Counted from the stretch's first letter, positions 53,817-63,153 are shown. The stretch: DNA of 64,000 nucleotides from Candidatus Aminicenantota bacterium (GCA_020344415.1 CP070825.1:680228-744227); one strand, 5' to 3'. Notes: generated by a model from the letters alone, not told the origin. Numbers and translations are program-made.

Positions 53817-54948
53817 TGCTGGAAAGGAATGGAGAGGTGGCCAGAGACAGTCGTTTTTTTTGGTCAGAGAGCTAGCGAAAAAAGGCTACCCTGTTCAGTT
53901 CATTGTTCAGCCTGGAAGCCCTCTTTATCAAAGTGCCACTGAGGCCAAACTCCCTGTCATCTCCCAAAAAATCAGGGCTGAAATTGATCCAGCTGCGGTC
54001 CTGCGTATAGCCTTAGCTATGAAACGCAAGAAGTGTGTCTTGGCGCATTTCCATGACGCTCATTCCGCAGCTGTTGGCTCCATGGCAGCTTCCCTCGCTA
54101 AAGTTCCGATCAGAGTAATCACCAGGCGTGTCGATTTTCCTCTCAAGAAAAATTTATTCTCCCGCCGTAAATATAACAAAGATGTTGATGCTGTCATAGC
54201 CATTTCCGAAGGTGTTAAAAAAGTTCTTGTTGAGGGAGGACTCGAACGTGGCTTAATAGAAGTCATTCCTTCAGGTATAGATTTTTCTCCATTCGAGAAA
54301 ACCTACTCGAGTGATTATCTGCGTCAGGAGCTCTCTTTCTCCTCAGATGATTATCTAGTAGGAATAGTTGCCCATCTAGCCGATCATAAAGGCCATAAGT
54401 ATTTGATCCAGGCGACAAAAATCCTAAAAGAATATTCGCCCAAAATAAAGGTCATTATTGTGGGGGAGGGTCCTCTGCGGATGGAGTTAGATAAACAGAC
54501 GAAAGAATCAGAGGTGGAGGATATGGTCTTCTTTCTCGGTTTCCGGAAGGATATCCCTCAGATTCTTTTCTCTTTGGATCTATTCGTTCTTTCCTCTTAT
54601 CTTGAAGGCTTGGGAAGCAGTATTCTGGATGCTATGGCATGTCGACTTCCGGTGGTCGCAACGCGAACAGGAGGCATCCCAGAACTTGTAGCTCATAGAA
54701 AAACTGGTCTTCTCGTGCCGCCTACAGATCCTTCGGCATTGGCACGTGCAATCCTTAAACTTTACAATGACAGGGAATTGGCTTTTCGTCTTGGGCAAAA
54801 AGGGTATGATGTGGTCCACAAGAAATTCTCAGTTGAGTCAAGGGCAGACAAGGTGATTTTATTGTATAAAAGGTTAGCTTTAAAAAAGGGGATTAGCCCA
54901 ACGCTCGTCCTGCCTGAAAAGAAGAAGATAGATGAATATAGAGATTGA
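53797..54948 (+). CDS. Glycosyltransferase family 4 protein
   Basis: A 383-residue GT-B enzyme starting at TTG 53797 (AGGAG at 53786-53790). The N-terminal HIDAGKEWRGGQRQSFFLVR is a typical GT4 donor-acceptor loop, and the C-terminal half has VGEGPLRMELDKQTKE, FLGFRKDIPQILFSLDLFVL, SSYLEGLGSSILDAMACRLP and ATRTGGIPELVAHRKTGLLV, the Glu-x7-Glu UDP-sugar motif. It overlaps both neighbours, suggesting translational coupling with the GT2 and MenC-like genes. Confidence 0.92.
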   Translation: MSLFHIDAGKEWRGGQRQSFFLVRELAKKGYPVQFIVQPGSPLYQSATEAKLPVISQKIRAEIDPAAVLRIALAMKRKKCVLAHFHDAHSAAVGSMAASLAKVPIRVITRRVDFPLKKNLFSRRKYNKDVDAVIAISEGVKKVLVEGGLERGLIEVIPSGIDFSPFEKTYSSDYLRQELSFSSDDYLVGIVAHLADHKGHKYLIQATKILKEYSPKIKVIIVGEGPLRMELDKQTKESEVEDMVFFLGFRKDIPQILFSLDLFVLSSYLEGLGSSILDAMACRLPVVATRTGGIPELVAHRKTGLLVPPTDPSALARAILKLYNDRELAFRLGQKGYDVVHKKFSVESRADKVILLYKRLALKKGISPTLVLPEKKKIDEYRD

Positions 54949-56050
54949 AAGAATAGAGCTTTTCCTTCTGAAGCTTCCCTATGTTCATTTTTTTGAAACG
55001 AGCCTCGGACGTGAAGAAGAGAGGACGTTCATCCTTGTGAAAATTTGTGCAGAGGAAATTATTGGGTATGGAGAAGTGGTGGCTGATACGAGCCCCCTCT
55101 ATAGCTACGAGACAACTTCCACTGCCTGGCATGTATTAAAAGATTATCTGATTCCTCTGGTCCTGGAGGATTCCCTGACCAATCCCCAAGATTTTTATGA
55201 GGAGGCAAATAAATACCGGGGACATCCTATGGCTAAAGCAGGGCTCGAGCTGGCTCTCTGGGACCTTCAGGGGAAAAAAGAGCAAAAGCCACTCTGGAAG
55301 CTTTATGGAGGGGAAAAGAGAGAAATTCCTGCCGGAGTCAGCGTGGGAATCCAGGATTCCATCCCTGAGCTCTTAGAGAGGATTCATGCTTTCCTTCAGG
55401 AAGGATACCAGAGAATTAAAATAAAGATAAAGCCAGCTTGGGATGTCACTATCTGTGAAGAAATCCGGAAGATATTCCCTGATATTCTGCTCCAGGCAGA
55501 TGCCAATGGAGCCTATAGCATTGAAGATAAGGAGACCCTGAAAAAGCTTGATGAATTTAACCTCTTGATGCTCGAGCAGCCTTTCCCTCCCTATGATCTG
55601 TGGGACCACAGCCGGTTGCAGAAGGATATGAAGACTTCGCTCTGCTTGGATGAAAGCATCTTATCAGAAGAAACTTCGCGTAAAGCTATTGAGATGGGAA
55701 GCTGTCGTATCATCAATATAAAGGTGGGAAGGGTAGGTGGAATTGTAGAAGCCAGGAAGATCCATGATTTCTGCCAGGAAAGGGACTTTCCAGTCTGGTG
55801 CGGAGGAATGCTGGAGTCTGGGGTAGGCCGGGCGCACAATCTGCATCTGGCTTCTCTCCCTAACTTTAAATTCCCCAATGATCTTTCTGCAAGCAAAAGA
55901 TATTATGCAGAAGATTTGATTGAACCTCCAATAGAGATTACAAATCAAGGGACGATAGAAGTTCCGGAATCTCCCGGCATCGGAGTGTTTCCTCAAGAGG
56001 AAAGGATCAAAAAAGCAACATTGAAGCATGAGGTTTTTAAGGCCCGCTGA
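54932..56050 (+). CDS. Enolase-superfamily enzyme, MenC/N-acylamino-acid racemase type
   Basis: A 372-residue muconate-lactonising-enzyme-type enzyme. Catalytic Lys pair in QRIKIKIKPAWD, metal ligands Asp in LLQADANGAYS, Glu in LEQPFPP and Asp in CLDESILS, the second base Lys in INIKVGRVGGIVEA, and the closing CGGMLESGVGRAHNLHLASL fit o-succinylbenzoate synthase/N-succinylamino acid racemase. No other men genes are adjacent, so racemase or epimerase activity is equally possible. It overlaps the GT4 gene by 17 bp. Confidence 0.88.
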   Translation: MNIEIERIELFLLKLPYVHFFETSLGREEERTFILVKICAEEIIGYGEVVADTSPLYSYETTSTAWHVLKDYLIPLVLEDSLTNPQDFYEEANKYRGHPMAKAGLELALWDLQGKKEQKPLWKLYGGEKREIPAGVSVGIQDSIPELLERIHAFLQEGYQRIKIKIKPAWDVTICEEIRKIFPDILLQADANGAYSIEDKETLKKLDEFNLLMLEQPFPPYDLWDHSRLQKDMKTSLCLDESILSEETSRKAIEMGSCRIINIKVGRVGGIVEARKIHDFCQERDFPVWCGGMLESGVGRAHNLHLASLPNFKFPNDLSASKRYYAEDLIEPPIEITNQGTIEVPESPGIGVFPQEERIKKATLKHEVFKAR

Positions 56051-56160
56051 TTGTTTAAGAGAAGTATCGCTGCCTCTTTAATATATTGTTCATTTTGGGG
56101 ATGAATAATCTTAAGGTTTACCCAGATGAGAATAGTTTTAGATTTTTATTGTTTAATAAA

Positions 56161-56186
56161 TATTACAATATTATAATATAGTAATA
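56161..56186. promoter_or_regulatory. AT-rich inverted repeat upstream of the FAD/Fe-S oxidoreductase
   Basis: TATTAC (56161-56166) and GTAATA (56181-56186) flank 14 bp of A/T, in a long AT-rich tract. Possible operator or promoter of the oxidoreductase gene, which begins at 56254 after AAAGGAGAAAAGG. Confidence 0.4.
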
Positions 56187-56253
56187 ATATATAAAAAAGA
56201 GAACAAGATATAAGAGAAAAAAAGAGTTTTGCTTTTATCAAAGGAGAAAAGGA

Positions 56254-59200
56254 ATGGTCAAGCTAAGCAAAAAAGATAAAAATTGGATAGGAGAGAAATT
56301 CGGGGACAGGGCCAACTTTAATCCCACCGAAAGGGTCTTTTACAGCCATGATATCGCTTCGATTCCCAGTCTTTTCAAACCTCTTATCGGGAATACGATT
56401 CCTGACGTTGTTGTCCAACCGGAAAACGAGGGGGAATTAGCAGAACTGGTCTGCTGGGCATCGAAGCGAAAAATACCGATCGTTCCCCGTGGAAAAGGAT
56501 CTTCTGGCTATGGGGGAATTATACCTACGCGCAACGGAATAGTCGTTGATTTCTACCAGATGAAGAATGTTCTTTCCATAGATACTCGCGAGGAAACAGT
56601 GAAGGTTGAAGCTGGAATCACCTGGGAGCAATTGGATAAAAAACTCAAGCCTGAAGGTTTCACCCTCCGTCTGTATCCCACGAGCTATCCTTCTTCATCT
56701 GCTGGAGGCTGGTTGGCACAAGGAGGGGCTGGCATAGGTTCTTACGAATATGGTTGGTTTTCCGATAATGTTGTGAGCGCTCGAGTCATCTTACCCAGTG
56801 GGGAAGTTAAAGAGCTTTTCGGCACGGATCTAGAACTGGTCGCAGATGCCGAAGGTATCACAGGAATAATCAGCCAGGTGACCCTGCGGATTCAAAAATT
56901 GGCTGATATTGGGGTTACAGCCATTGCCTGTCCAGACGCTCATGAGCTTTCCAGGATATTTAAAGATTTTATAGACAAGAGCCTTCCTCTCTGGTCGGTC
57001 GTCTTCATCAATCCGCGGATGGCAGAGATGAAAAACCGGTCTCCTGTACTCACACACCATGGACACCCGGTGGAACGCAAGGTTATCCTGCCTTCAGCCT
57101 ATATCGCTACTCTTGCCTTCAGAGAGAGCGATCGTGAACAGATCACTTCCATTCTCCCAGAGATCGTTAAGCAGTGCCAAGGAGAGATCCTCAGTCAAGA
57201 AATCGCTGACCACGAATGGGAACAGCGCTTTAAATTGATGGTTGTAAAACGGCTGGGTCCTTCTCTAGTTCCAGCTGAAGTCGTTGTTCCTCTTGATAAG
57301 CTGGGAGATGTAATGGGGGAGATTGAGAATAAGGTTAACCAGCCTGTGGTTAAGGAAGGTGTTATCATCAAGAGCGGAAAAGAGGGTAATCCCGAGGCTG
57401 TTATACTTGGATTTATTCCCAGCGACCAGAGGAAGTTTTCATACAATTTTGTATTTGGCTTGGTGCTTACCATCATGAAAATTGCGGAAAAGTATGGAGG
57501 GCGTCCTTATTCTACCGGTCTCTATTTTACAAACAAGATCGAACGCATCCTGGGCAGTGAAAGGACGAAACGAATCAAAGCTTTTAAGAGACAGGTTGAC
57601 CCCAGGCGGATATTGAATCCGGATAAAGTCATCGGCGGTAAGCTAGTCGGAAAGGCTCTCGGAGTTGCCAAGGTTTTTGAACCTTTGATAAGGCCTTTTG
57701 GAAATACTGTTGCTACACGAGTCGGGGAACGTCCTGATAAGCCTGTCCGTGGGATCCCGCCGGATGTAGCCTGGTATGCCTATGCCTGCTCTCAGTGCGG
57801 CTATTGCCTGGATGAGTGTGACCAATTTTATGGCCGCGGTTGGGAAAGCCAGTCGCCCAGGGGAAAGTGGTTCTGGCTGCGAGAATTCATGGAAGGCAGA
57901 GCCCAGTGGGACCAATTCATGGTGGACACCTTCTTGGTCTGCACAACATGTGAATTATGCAACCTGCGTTGCTCTGCCGCTCTGCCCATCGAGCCATCCT
58001 GGATGAAACTGCGGGGAAAACTGGTTCATGAAGATAAGCAAATGACATTCCCTCCTTTTGAGATTATGGCAGCAGCGCTGGAAGCTGAAGGGAACATCTG
58101 GGCAGGCTATCGCAAGGACCGAACCTCCTGGTTCCCAAAGGAGCTGTGGGAGAAACATGGTCCTGATGTTAGGAGCAAAAATGTTTATTTTGCGGGTTGC
58201 ACGGCTTCATATGTTGAAAACGACATTGCCAAGGCTGCCGTCATGCTCTTGGATGAAGCGGGAGTCGATTTTACCTATCTGGGGAATGTCGAGAACTGTT
58301 GTGGGATCCCAATGCTCGTCGCCGGAAAATGGGAGCTTTTTGAGCAGATTATGAGAAAGAACATTGAAGCGGTCAAAGCAGCAGGAGCAGACACAGTGAT
58401 TGCTTCCTGTCCTGCCTGCAATATGATGTGGCTCCATACTTACCCCGAGTGGGCCGAGAAGCTCGGTATAGATTTCAGCATAAAGGCAAAACATTACAGT
58501 GAAATCATTGCTGAGAAGATACGAGACGGAGAGTTCAAATTCACAAAGCCGATAGAGAAAAAAGTAACATGGCATGACTCCTGTCATATCGGCCGTGTTT
58601 CTGGTGTGTATGAGGAACCGAGGGAAGTGATTAAGGCCATACCGGGAGTTGAATTCGAAGAAATGGCTTACAATCGGGAGGAAGCGCACTGCTGCGGGAG
58701 TGTACTAACGCTGATAAAAGAACCTCTAGTCGCTCATGAGATAGGGAAGGAGCGCTTGGATGAAGTTGAGGAGATTCAAGCAGATGCGATCTTGGCTCTA
58801 TGTCCGTGCTGTAAATTTCAGTTCCGCGTGACTAAGGACAAGAAGAATCTCCCATTAGAAATACATGACCTGGCAGCATTTGCTTGCAAAGCTTTAGGGA
58901 AGGAATTTGAGGACTCCAGTCCAGAGGTTGCCAGGCAATGGGCTGTATTTGAGAAAATGATTCCATTGATGACCCCTGAGGGATTTGCGAACTTGATGTC
59001 AACGATGTGGCCCGAACTTCTTGATGCTATGCCGCTGGGGATGGGCAAAATGATGAGGTTTATCGGGAAGCTTGGATTCATAGGCGATTTCAAGTTTGCG
59101 ATGATGAAACCAATTTTCCCCTTTTTATTTCCCATGCTTCTTCCGAGGATGATGCCCAAAGTCATGCCGACCATGCTTGAGAGAGTCGCCAGCATGATTC

Positions 59201-59337
59201 CAATGCCAGATTACATGGCTGAACAGATGCCGGATCTGATGCCCAAGGTTATGGCTAATCTGATGCCCAAGATGCTTCCGGATGTAGTCCCGCTTGTAGT
59301 GCCTAAGATGATCGCCTATCTCCGCGGACGCGCCTAA
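56254..59337 (+). CDS. FAD-binding and (Fe-S)-binding oxidoreductase, glycolate/D-lactate dehydrogenase-like, with Met/Pro-rich tail
   Basis: A 1027-residue fusion. Residues about 30-470 are a PCMH-type FAD domain with C-terminal FAD-oxidase cap (PIVPRGKGSSGYGGIIPTRN; QVDPRRILNPDKVIGG). Then two 4Fe-4S motifs (CSQCGYCLDECDQFYGRG; CTTCELCNLRCSAALPIEP) and two CCG domains (FAGCTASYVENDIAKAAVML, ENCCGIP; WHDSCHIGRVSGVYEEPREV, HCCGSVL) complete a GlcD/GlcF-like or HdrD-type layout. The last ~110 residues are unusually rich in Met, Pro and Leu, with repeated KVMP/LMPK/RMMP units. It probably oxidises a 2-hydroxy acid and passes electrons on. A family C element begins 4 bases after the stop. Confidence 0.88.
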   Translation: MVKLSKKDKNWIGEKFGDRANFNPTERVFYSHDIASIPSLFKPLIGNTIPDVVVQPENEGELAELVCWASKRKIPIVPRGKGSSGYGGIIPTRNGIVVDFYQMKNVLSIDTREETVKVEAGITWEQLDKKLKPEGFTLRLYPTSYPSSSAGGWLAQGGAGIGSYEYGWFSDNVVSARVILPSGEVKELFGTDLELVADAEGITGIISQVTLRIQKLADIGVTAIACPDAHELSRIFKDFIDKSLPLWSVVFINPRMAEMKNRSPVLTHHGHPVERKVILPSAYIATLAFRESDREQITSILPEIVKQCQGEILSQEIADHEWEQRFKLMVVKRLGPSLVPAEVVVPLDKLGDVMGEIENKVNQPVVKEGVIIKSGKEGNPEAVILGFIPSDQRKFSYNFVFGLVLTIMKIAEKYGGRPYSTGLYFTNKIERILGSERTKRIKAFKRQVDPRRILNPDKVIGGKLVGKALGVAKVFEPLIRPFGNTVATRVGERPDKPVRGIPPDVAWYAYACSQCGYCLDECDQFYGRGWESQSPRGKWFWLREFMEGRAQWDQFMVDTFLVCTTCELCNLRCSAALPIEPSWMKLRGKLVHEDKQMTFPPFEIMAAALEAEGNIWAGYRKDRTSWFPKELWEKHGPDVRSKNVYFAGCTASYVENDIAKAAVMLLDEAGVDFTYLGNVENCCGIPMLVAGKWELFEQIMRKNIEAVKAAGADTVIASCPACNMMWLHTYPEWAEKLGIDFSIKAKHYSEIIAEKIRDGEFKFTKPIEKKVTWHDSCHIGRVSGVYEEPREVIKAIPGVEFEEMAYNREEAHCCGSVLTLIKEPLVAHEIGKERLDEVEEIQADAILALCPCCKFQFRVTKDKKNLPLEIHDLAAFACKALGKEFEDSSPEVARQWAVFEKMIPLMTPEGFANLMSTMWPELLDAMPLGMGKMMRFIGKLGFIGDFKFAMMKPIFPFLFPMLLPRMMPKVMPTMLERVASMIPMPDYMAEQMPDLMPKVMANLMPKMLPDVVPLVVPKMIAYLRGRA

Positions 59338-59707
59338 AAAAGGGGACAGGCTACTTTTTTGTAAAGGATTGCCACATTTCTCCCCTCCGTAATGACAACC
59401 TGCAGGTGGCCTTGATGAATCAAGCCCACCTTTATTTATATAAATCAATTGAATTTAAATTAAAATGAGGTGGGTTTAATGAATTAAACCCCAACAGATG
59501 GATTGCCACGCAACCTTAGGTTGCTAGCAATAATAGAAGGAAAAAAGTAGCTTGTCCCTTTATAAAATTAGGGGGCCTCGAAAGGTCCCCTTTGTTTTCT
59601 TCTTTTTTCTCGCAGCTAACTTCTTATATTGTCATTGCGAGTGATCGGAGAGAGCGAAGCAATCTCACCGGATTTATGTACCGGCTTGCTTCATCAAGCC
59701 CATATCA
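59338..59707. repeat. Nested C-B-A-A-B-C repeat array plus terminator
   Basis: The left family C end (GGGGACAGGCTACTTTTTTG) is at 59342. Next are a B fragment, family A palindromes (about 59407-59431, 59467-59493), another B fragment, and the C right end AAAAAGTAGCTTGTCCC (ends about 59558). A further B fragment (59632-59670) and an A palindrome (59678-59702) lie before the DUF4097 gene. No gene is present. Confidence 0.75.
59571..59603 (+). terminator. Intrinsic terminator downstream of the oxidoreductase
   Basis: GGGGGCC (59571-59577) pairs with GGTCCCC (59584-59590), one G-U pair, loop TCGAAA, followed by TTTGTTTTC. It may serve the plus-strand oxidoreductase. Confidence 0.6.
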
Positions 59708-60604
59708 TTATTTAGCTTTTCGGATGAGGATATCACCATTGTATGTTTTGAAATGGTAATCAGGTCCTCCACCGTTTATGGTACCTATGATGTATCTTTC
59801 GAAGCTAATCCGGTATTTTCCTTCTTTTTTCACTTCTTGCTTTTGAGGAGCTGTGTCTATTTGGATATCAAAATCGCTGTAGATCTCGCCCCGCTCGGAT
59901 TTCATTTTCACATTGGCCTTTACACCAGCAGGAAATGTCACATCGATGTCCCCGTTCCAGTTGCTGAAAGACATCGGCTTATCAGGATCTACGCTTGTGA
60001 AACTGACAACAACTTCGCCGTTCCATGTATTAGCGACAACGGTTCCTGATATACCAGTGAGATTTAATGATCCATTATGATGGTCTATTTCGATCTCCCC
60101 GGTGACATTTTCAACTGTGATATCTCCGTTGTTATGAGCATCAAGTTTGAGAGAGGTTGAATAAGGAACTTGAATAGTAAGGTCTATGGACTGTCTAAGT
60201 GAAGAGACTTCTACATGGATAACATTATCATCTTCCACAATTTCTAATCCTGTCCCGCCTGCAGGCGCTATCTTGCGCATTCCTTCTGTGGATCTTTGTT
60301 TCTTTTCTTCACGTTCTCTTCGGGAAAGTCTTTCTCGAATTGTTCTCGCGGTCCTTTCGACCAGCAATTCTTCAGTACTTGCTAGCGTCTTTCCTCGTCT
60401 CTTTGCCTCGACAATGACCTCTTTTCCTTCATAGCCCTTTACCGTAATACTCCCGTTATGAACGTCGACTTTCACCCAACCAGGTTTTGAAGGGTCACTA
60501 AAAGGAACAGTTGCTCGGTCTACAGCTGATTCTTGGGTGTAGACAACAGCACCTGCAAAAAGCAGAATTATGGCACATAAAAAATAGTTTGATAGTTTTT
60601 TCAT
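59708..60604 (-). CDS. DUF4097-type secreted beta-repeat protein
   Basis: A 298-residue secreted protein (signal peptide MKKLSNYFLCAIILLFAGAV). The mature part repeats short GDI/GxI/VxV strands (HNGSITVKGYEGKEVIVEAK; HNNGDITVENVTGEIEIDHH; NGDIDVTFPAGVKANVKMKS) as in DUF4097 proteins, which form right-handed beta-helices. It is second in a paralogous pair and the last gene of the second ECF operon, separated by only 19 bp from its neighbour. Function of the family is unknown, probably envelope-associated. Confidence 0.85.
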   Translation of the reverse strand: MKKLSNYFLCAIILLFAGAVVYTQESAVDRATVPFSDPSKPGWVKVDVHNGSITVKGYEGKEVIVEAKRRGKTLASTEELLVERTARTIRERLSRREREEKKQRSTEGMRKIAPAGGTGLEIVEDDNVIHVEVSSLRQSIDLTIQVPYSTSLKLDAHNNGDITVENVTGEIEIDHHNGSLNLTGISGTVVANTWNGEVVVSFTSVDPDKPMSFSNWNGDIDVTFPAGVKANVKMKSERGEIYSDFDIQIDTAPQKQEVKKEGKYRISFERYIIGTINGGGPDYHFKTYNGDILIRKAK

Positions 60605-60623
60605 TTTCTATCCTCCTATACAA

Positions 60624-61490
60624 TCATTTATTTCTTTTAGCTATTAAAAGATCACCGTTCAAGGTATCCATTTTTATTTCAGGTCCGCCTTTTTTGACAC
60701 GGATGCCAATGAAACGGTCACTTTTATATATATATTTGCCTTTATGGCGCTTGCTTACCGCGGGTCTTGCGGGAAGGTAGTCTACAGGAAAGTCAGAATA
60801 GGCATCGCCGTTAAAGGTTTTTAGTCTAAAGTCAGCGGAAAGTCCTTCCCGGAAAGAGAGTTCAATATCTCCATTTATGGTGCGAAAAGAACAATCGGTC
60901 TTTGGATTTTTGGTGAAGAGAACTTTTACTCTTCCGTTAACAGTATGAGCTTCCCCAGATCCAGCGACCTCTGTCATTTTAATCTTACCGTTCACGTTTT
61001 TTATCTCGAAATCTCCTTCGACGTTTTTGACCTCGATGTTTCCCCTGGTCACAGTCTTAAGGCAAAGGCTTGTTTGGTGAGGGACTTTGAGTTCAAAGTC
61101 GAAATGGACTTCATATCCAGGATTGCGCCACCTTCTTGAGCGCCGCCCTTTATTTTGACACCTGAACGGTCCATCAACGTAGAGGTCGATTGTGTTGTCG
61201 GCTTCGGTAATATCAAGTTCAACCTCTTCCTTGGCTTTCTGGATTTTTTCCTTGGTGCGGGCTTTTATCGTTTTATGGACGAGAAGCTGGACTTCTTGGC
61301 CATTATAACCCTCTACTGTTATGGAGCCGAATATATTATCAACCACAATCTCTTTAGGTTTAGATGGGTCTTCAAACTTCAAAGTTTTGCGAATCTCCTC
61401 CTTTTCTTCAACCTTATAATCAGAACCGAAGAGGCTGAGAGTCGCAACGAAAAGGCTCGAAATACACAGTATTAAAAACGTCTTTTTCAT
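60624..61490 (-). CDS. DUF4097-type secreted beta-repeat protein (paralogue)
   Basis: A 288-residue paralogue of the downstream gene, with signal peptide MKKTFLILCISSLFVATLSL and the same repeated elements (DNIFGSITVEGYNGQEVQLL; RGNIEVKNVEGDFEIKNVNG; DTLNGDLLIAKR). It lies just after the anti-sigma gene, 9 bp away, in the same order as the bactofilin-like gene in the other ECF operon, supporting a role as a downstream envelope component of the sigma system. Confidence 0.85.
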   Translation of the reverse strand: MKKTFLILCISSLFVATLSLFGSDYKVEEKEEIRKTLKFEDPSKPKEIVVDNIFGSITVEGYNGQEVQLLVHKTIKARTKEKIQKAKEEVELDITEADNTIDLYVDGPFRCQNKGRRSRRWRNPGYEVHFDFELKVPHQTSLCLKTVTRGNIEVKNVEGDFEIKNVNGKIKMTEVAGSGEAHTVNGRVKVLFTKNPKTDCSFRTINGDIELSFREGLSADFRLKTFNGDAYSDFPVDYLPARPAVSKRHKGKYIYKSDRFIGIRVKKGGPEIKMDTLNGDLLIAKRNK

Positions 61491-61499
61491 AGTTTCCTC

Positions 61500-62318
61500 C
61501 TAGAAGCTGAGCTTCTGGATTCCTGATTCAGCATGTTGTTTAACCTCGGGATCGAGCTGTTCTGTTTGTATTAGATTCTTGAGTGATTCGATCGCCTTTC
61601 GTTCGCGCACGTTTATGATGAGGTCTATGATTGCCACCTGTACAAGAGGGGAAGTTTGTTGGGAGAGAGAATTGACAAGCCCTTCCTTCACTATCGGGTT
61701 GCTATAAAAAAGGTAAAGGGCATCCACAACAGAGAGGCGGACATTGACATTCGAGTCGTTGTTTAAAGTACGGAGTAGCTTTTCGAGTGTTCCTGCACTA
61801 GGTCGCTCGACTCTAGAGCTCCAGCTTACACCTCTGAGCCGCTCGCTTGGAGACTGCTGATCCAGTAAAGAGACCGCCACCATCTGTTGCATGTCATGGA
61901 CGTCTTCGCGGAGCTGAGCAATCTCTCCATTTCCTCCGCTTCCAATATTCAGCACGTAGCCGACTGTAAGTCCAATCACAAGAAGCGCAATAGAAAGAGA
62001 AAATTGAAAGGCAGGTCGTCTTGGCCACCAGCGGGCTGTCCATCCTTCAAAGAATTTTTTCAAACGGGATATTGGTTTTTCTCTCTCGAGCTCTTGTTTA
62101 TAGGATTCTAGCATTGTGTAGAAACGAGTTCTCAAGCCATTGCTTGGGCGTTCTTCCGGGAGAACACCCAGTTTTGTCCAGATTGCACTCAGGCCTTCCA
62201 GCTCCTCTCTGCAAGAGGTACAGGAAGCAAGATGCGATTGGATTTCTTCCTTGGATTTTTGGTCTATGTCCCCGATCAAAAAATCAGGGAATCTTTCTTC
62301 TATTTGTTTGCAATTCAT
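61500..62318 (-). CDS. Anti-sigma factor (zf-HC2) with C-terminal HEAT repeats
   Basis: A 272-residue protein. The N-terminal zinc motif is HLASCTSCREELEGLS (His-x3-Cys-x2-Cys), followed by a linker, one transmembrane helix (FQFSLSIALLVIGLTVGYVL), then a periplasmic domain with HEAT-like repeats (DSNVNVRLSVVDALYLFYSN; TSPLVQVAIIDLIINVRERK). Binding of a periplasmic signal through the HEAT domain is an inference. It overlaps the sigma factor by 4 bp. Confidence 0.87.
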   Translation of the reverse strand: MNCKQIEERFPDFLIGDIDQKSKEEIQSHLASCTSCREELEGLSAIWTKLGVLPEERPSNGLRTRFYTMLESYKQELEREKPISRLKKFFEGWTARWWPRRPAFQFSLSIALLVIGLTVGYVLNIGSGGNGEIAQLREDVHDMQQMVAVSLLDQQSPSERLRGVSWSSRVERPSAGTLEKLLRTLNNDSNVNVRLSVVDALYLFYSNPIVKEGLVNSLSQQTSPLVQVAIIDLIINVRERKAIESLKNLIQTEQLDPEVKQHAESGIQKLSF

Positions 62319-62872
62319 GAGGCCATACCTCCTGAAAGTTCTAAGTAGATTTTTCCCAATTCTTTAATGGCCCTGTGAACATTGGCTTTCACAGTGCCTA
62401 TATGCCATCCGAAGAGCTCGGCGATTTCCTTATATTTAAGATTCTGATAGCGGCTCAGAACGAGTATCTCTCTTTTTTTCATCGGAAGTTTGGCCAGTGC
62501 TTCACGCATCAGGGCGATGTCTTGTCCCTTTTCAATTTCTTCTATGGGCGAAGGTTCATGGCTTGCCGCTTCCTCCCATTGATCTTCCAAGGGCAATTCC
62601 TCTTTCAGTTTTCTTAAGTAATCTATATGGGCATTACGGGCAATTTGATACATCCAGATCGTGAATTTGCTCTGTCCCTTGTATGTGTAACGATATTTCA
62701 ATATCCGGAAAAAAACATCCTGCACCAAATCCTCGCTGATATTTGTCTTTCCTGTCAGGCGAAGGAAAAAGTTATAAAGAGCTATTTGGTGTCGTTCGAA
62801 AAGAACTGCGAGCTTTTCCACTTTTCCGTCCCTTACTTCTTCCATAATTTTGTTATCTACGAGCATATTCAC
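62315..62872 (-). CDS. ECF-type RNA polymerase sigma factor (second)
   Basis: A 185-residue ECF sigma factor with region 2 (ISEDLVQDVFFRILKYRY; IWMYQIARNAHIDYLRKL) and region 4 (YKEIAELFGWHIGTVKANVH). It heads the operon sigma, anti-sigma (HEAT), DUF4097, DUF4097, parallel to the operon at 6.1-8.1 kb. The ATG at 62872 or the third codon ATG at 62866 may start it. It lacks an obvious own ribosome site. Confidence 0.93.
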   Translation of the reverse strand: MNMLVDNKIMEEVRDGKVEKLAVLFERHQIALYNFFLRLTGKTNISEDLVQDVFFRILKYRYTYKGQSKFTIWMYQIARNAHIDYLRKLKEELPLEDQWEEAASHEPSPIEEIEKGQDIALMREALAKLPMKKREILVLSRYQNLKYKEIAELFGWHIGTVKANVHRAIKELGKIYLELSGGMAS

Positions 62873-62970
62873 CGGTGATGTTCCTCGTTTATAGCATATT
62901 CATAGTATAAGACTTGCTTTCTCAGAAAAGGTTACACGAAAAAACAAAATTTTTCTATGGGGTCATTAGA

Positions 62971-63084
62971 AAAGGGAAAAGGCGGCTTTTTTATATGGTG
63001 AGATTGCTTCGCTTTGCTCGCAACGGAGGATTGCCGCGCTCCGCCCGCAATGACAATTAATTATGAGAAAAGCAGCCTGTCCCC
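62971..63084. repeat. Composite C-B-C repeat element upstream of the purM fragment
   Basis: The worn left end AAAAGGGAAAAGGCGGC (62971-62987), a family B core (GATTGCTTCGCTTTGCTCGC to CCGCCCGCAATGACA), and the right end AAGCAGCCTGTCCCC (63070-63084) are recognisable. It fills the gap between the second ECF operon and purM. Confidence 0.7.
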
Positions 63085-63153
63085 TTTTTATCAGGTTAAT
63101 TGACTTGAGGTGGTAGGGGTGATATAAAACAACTAACCTTCTTATGGAGAAAG

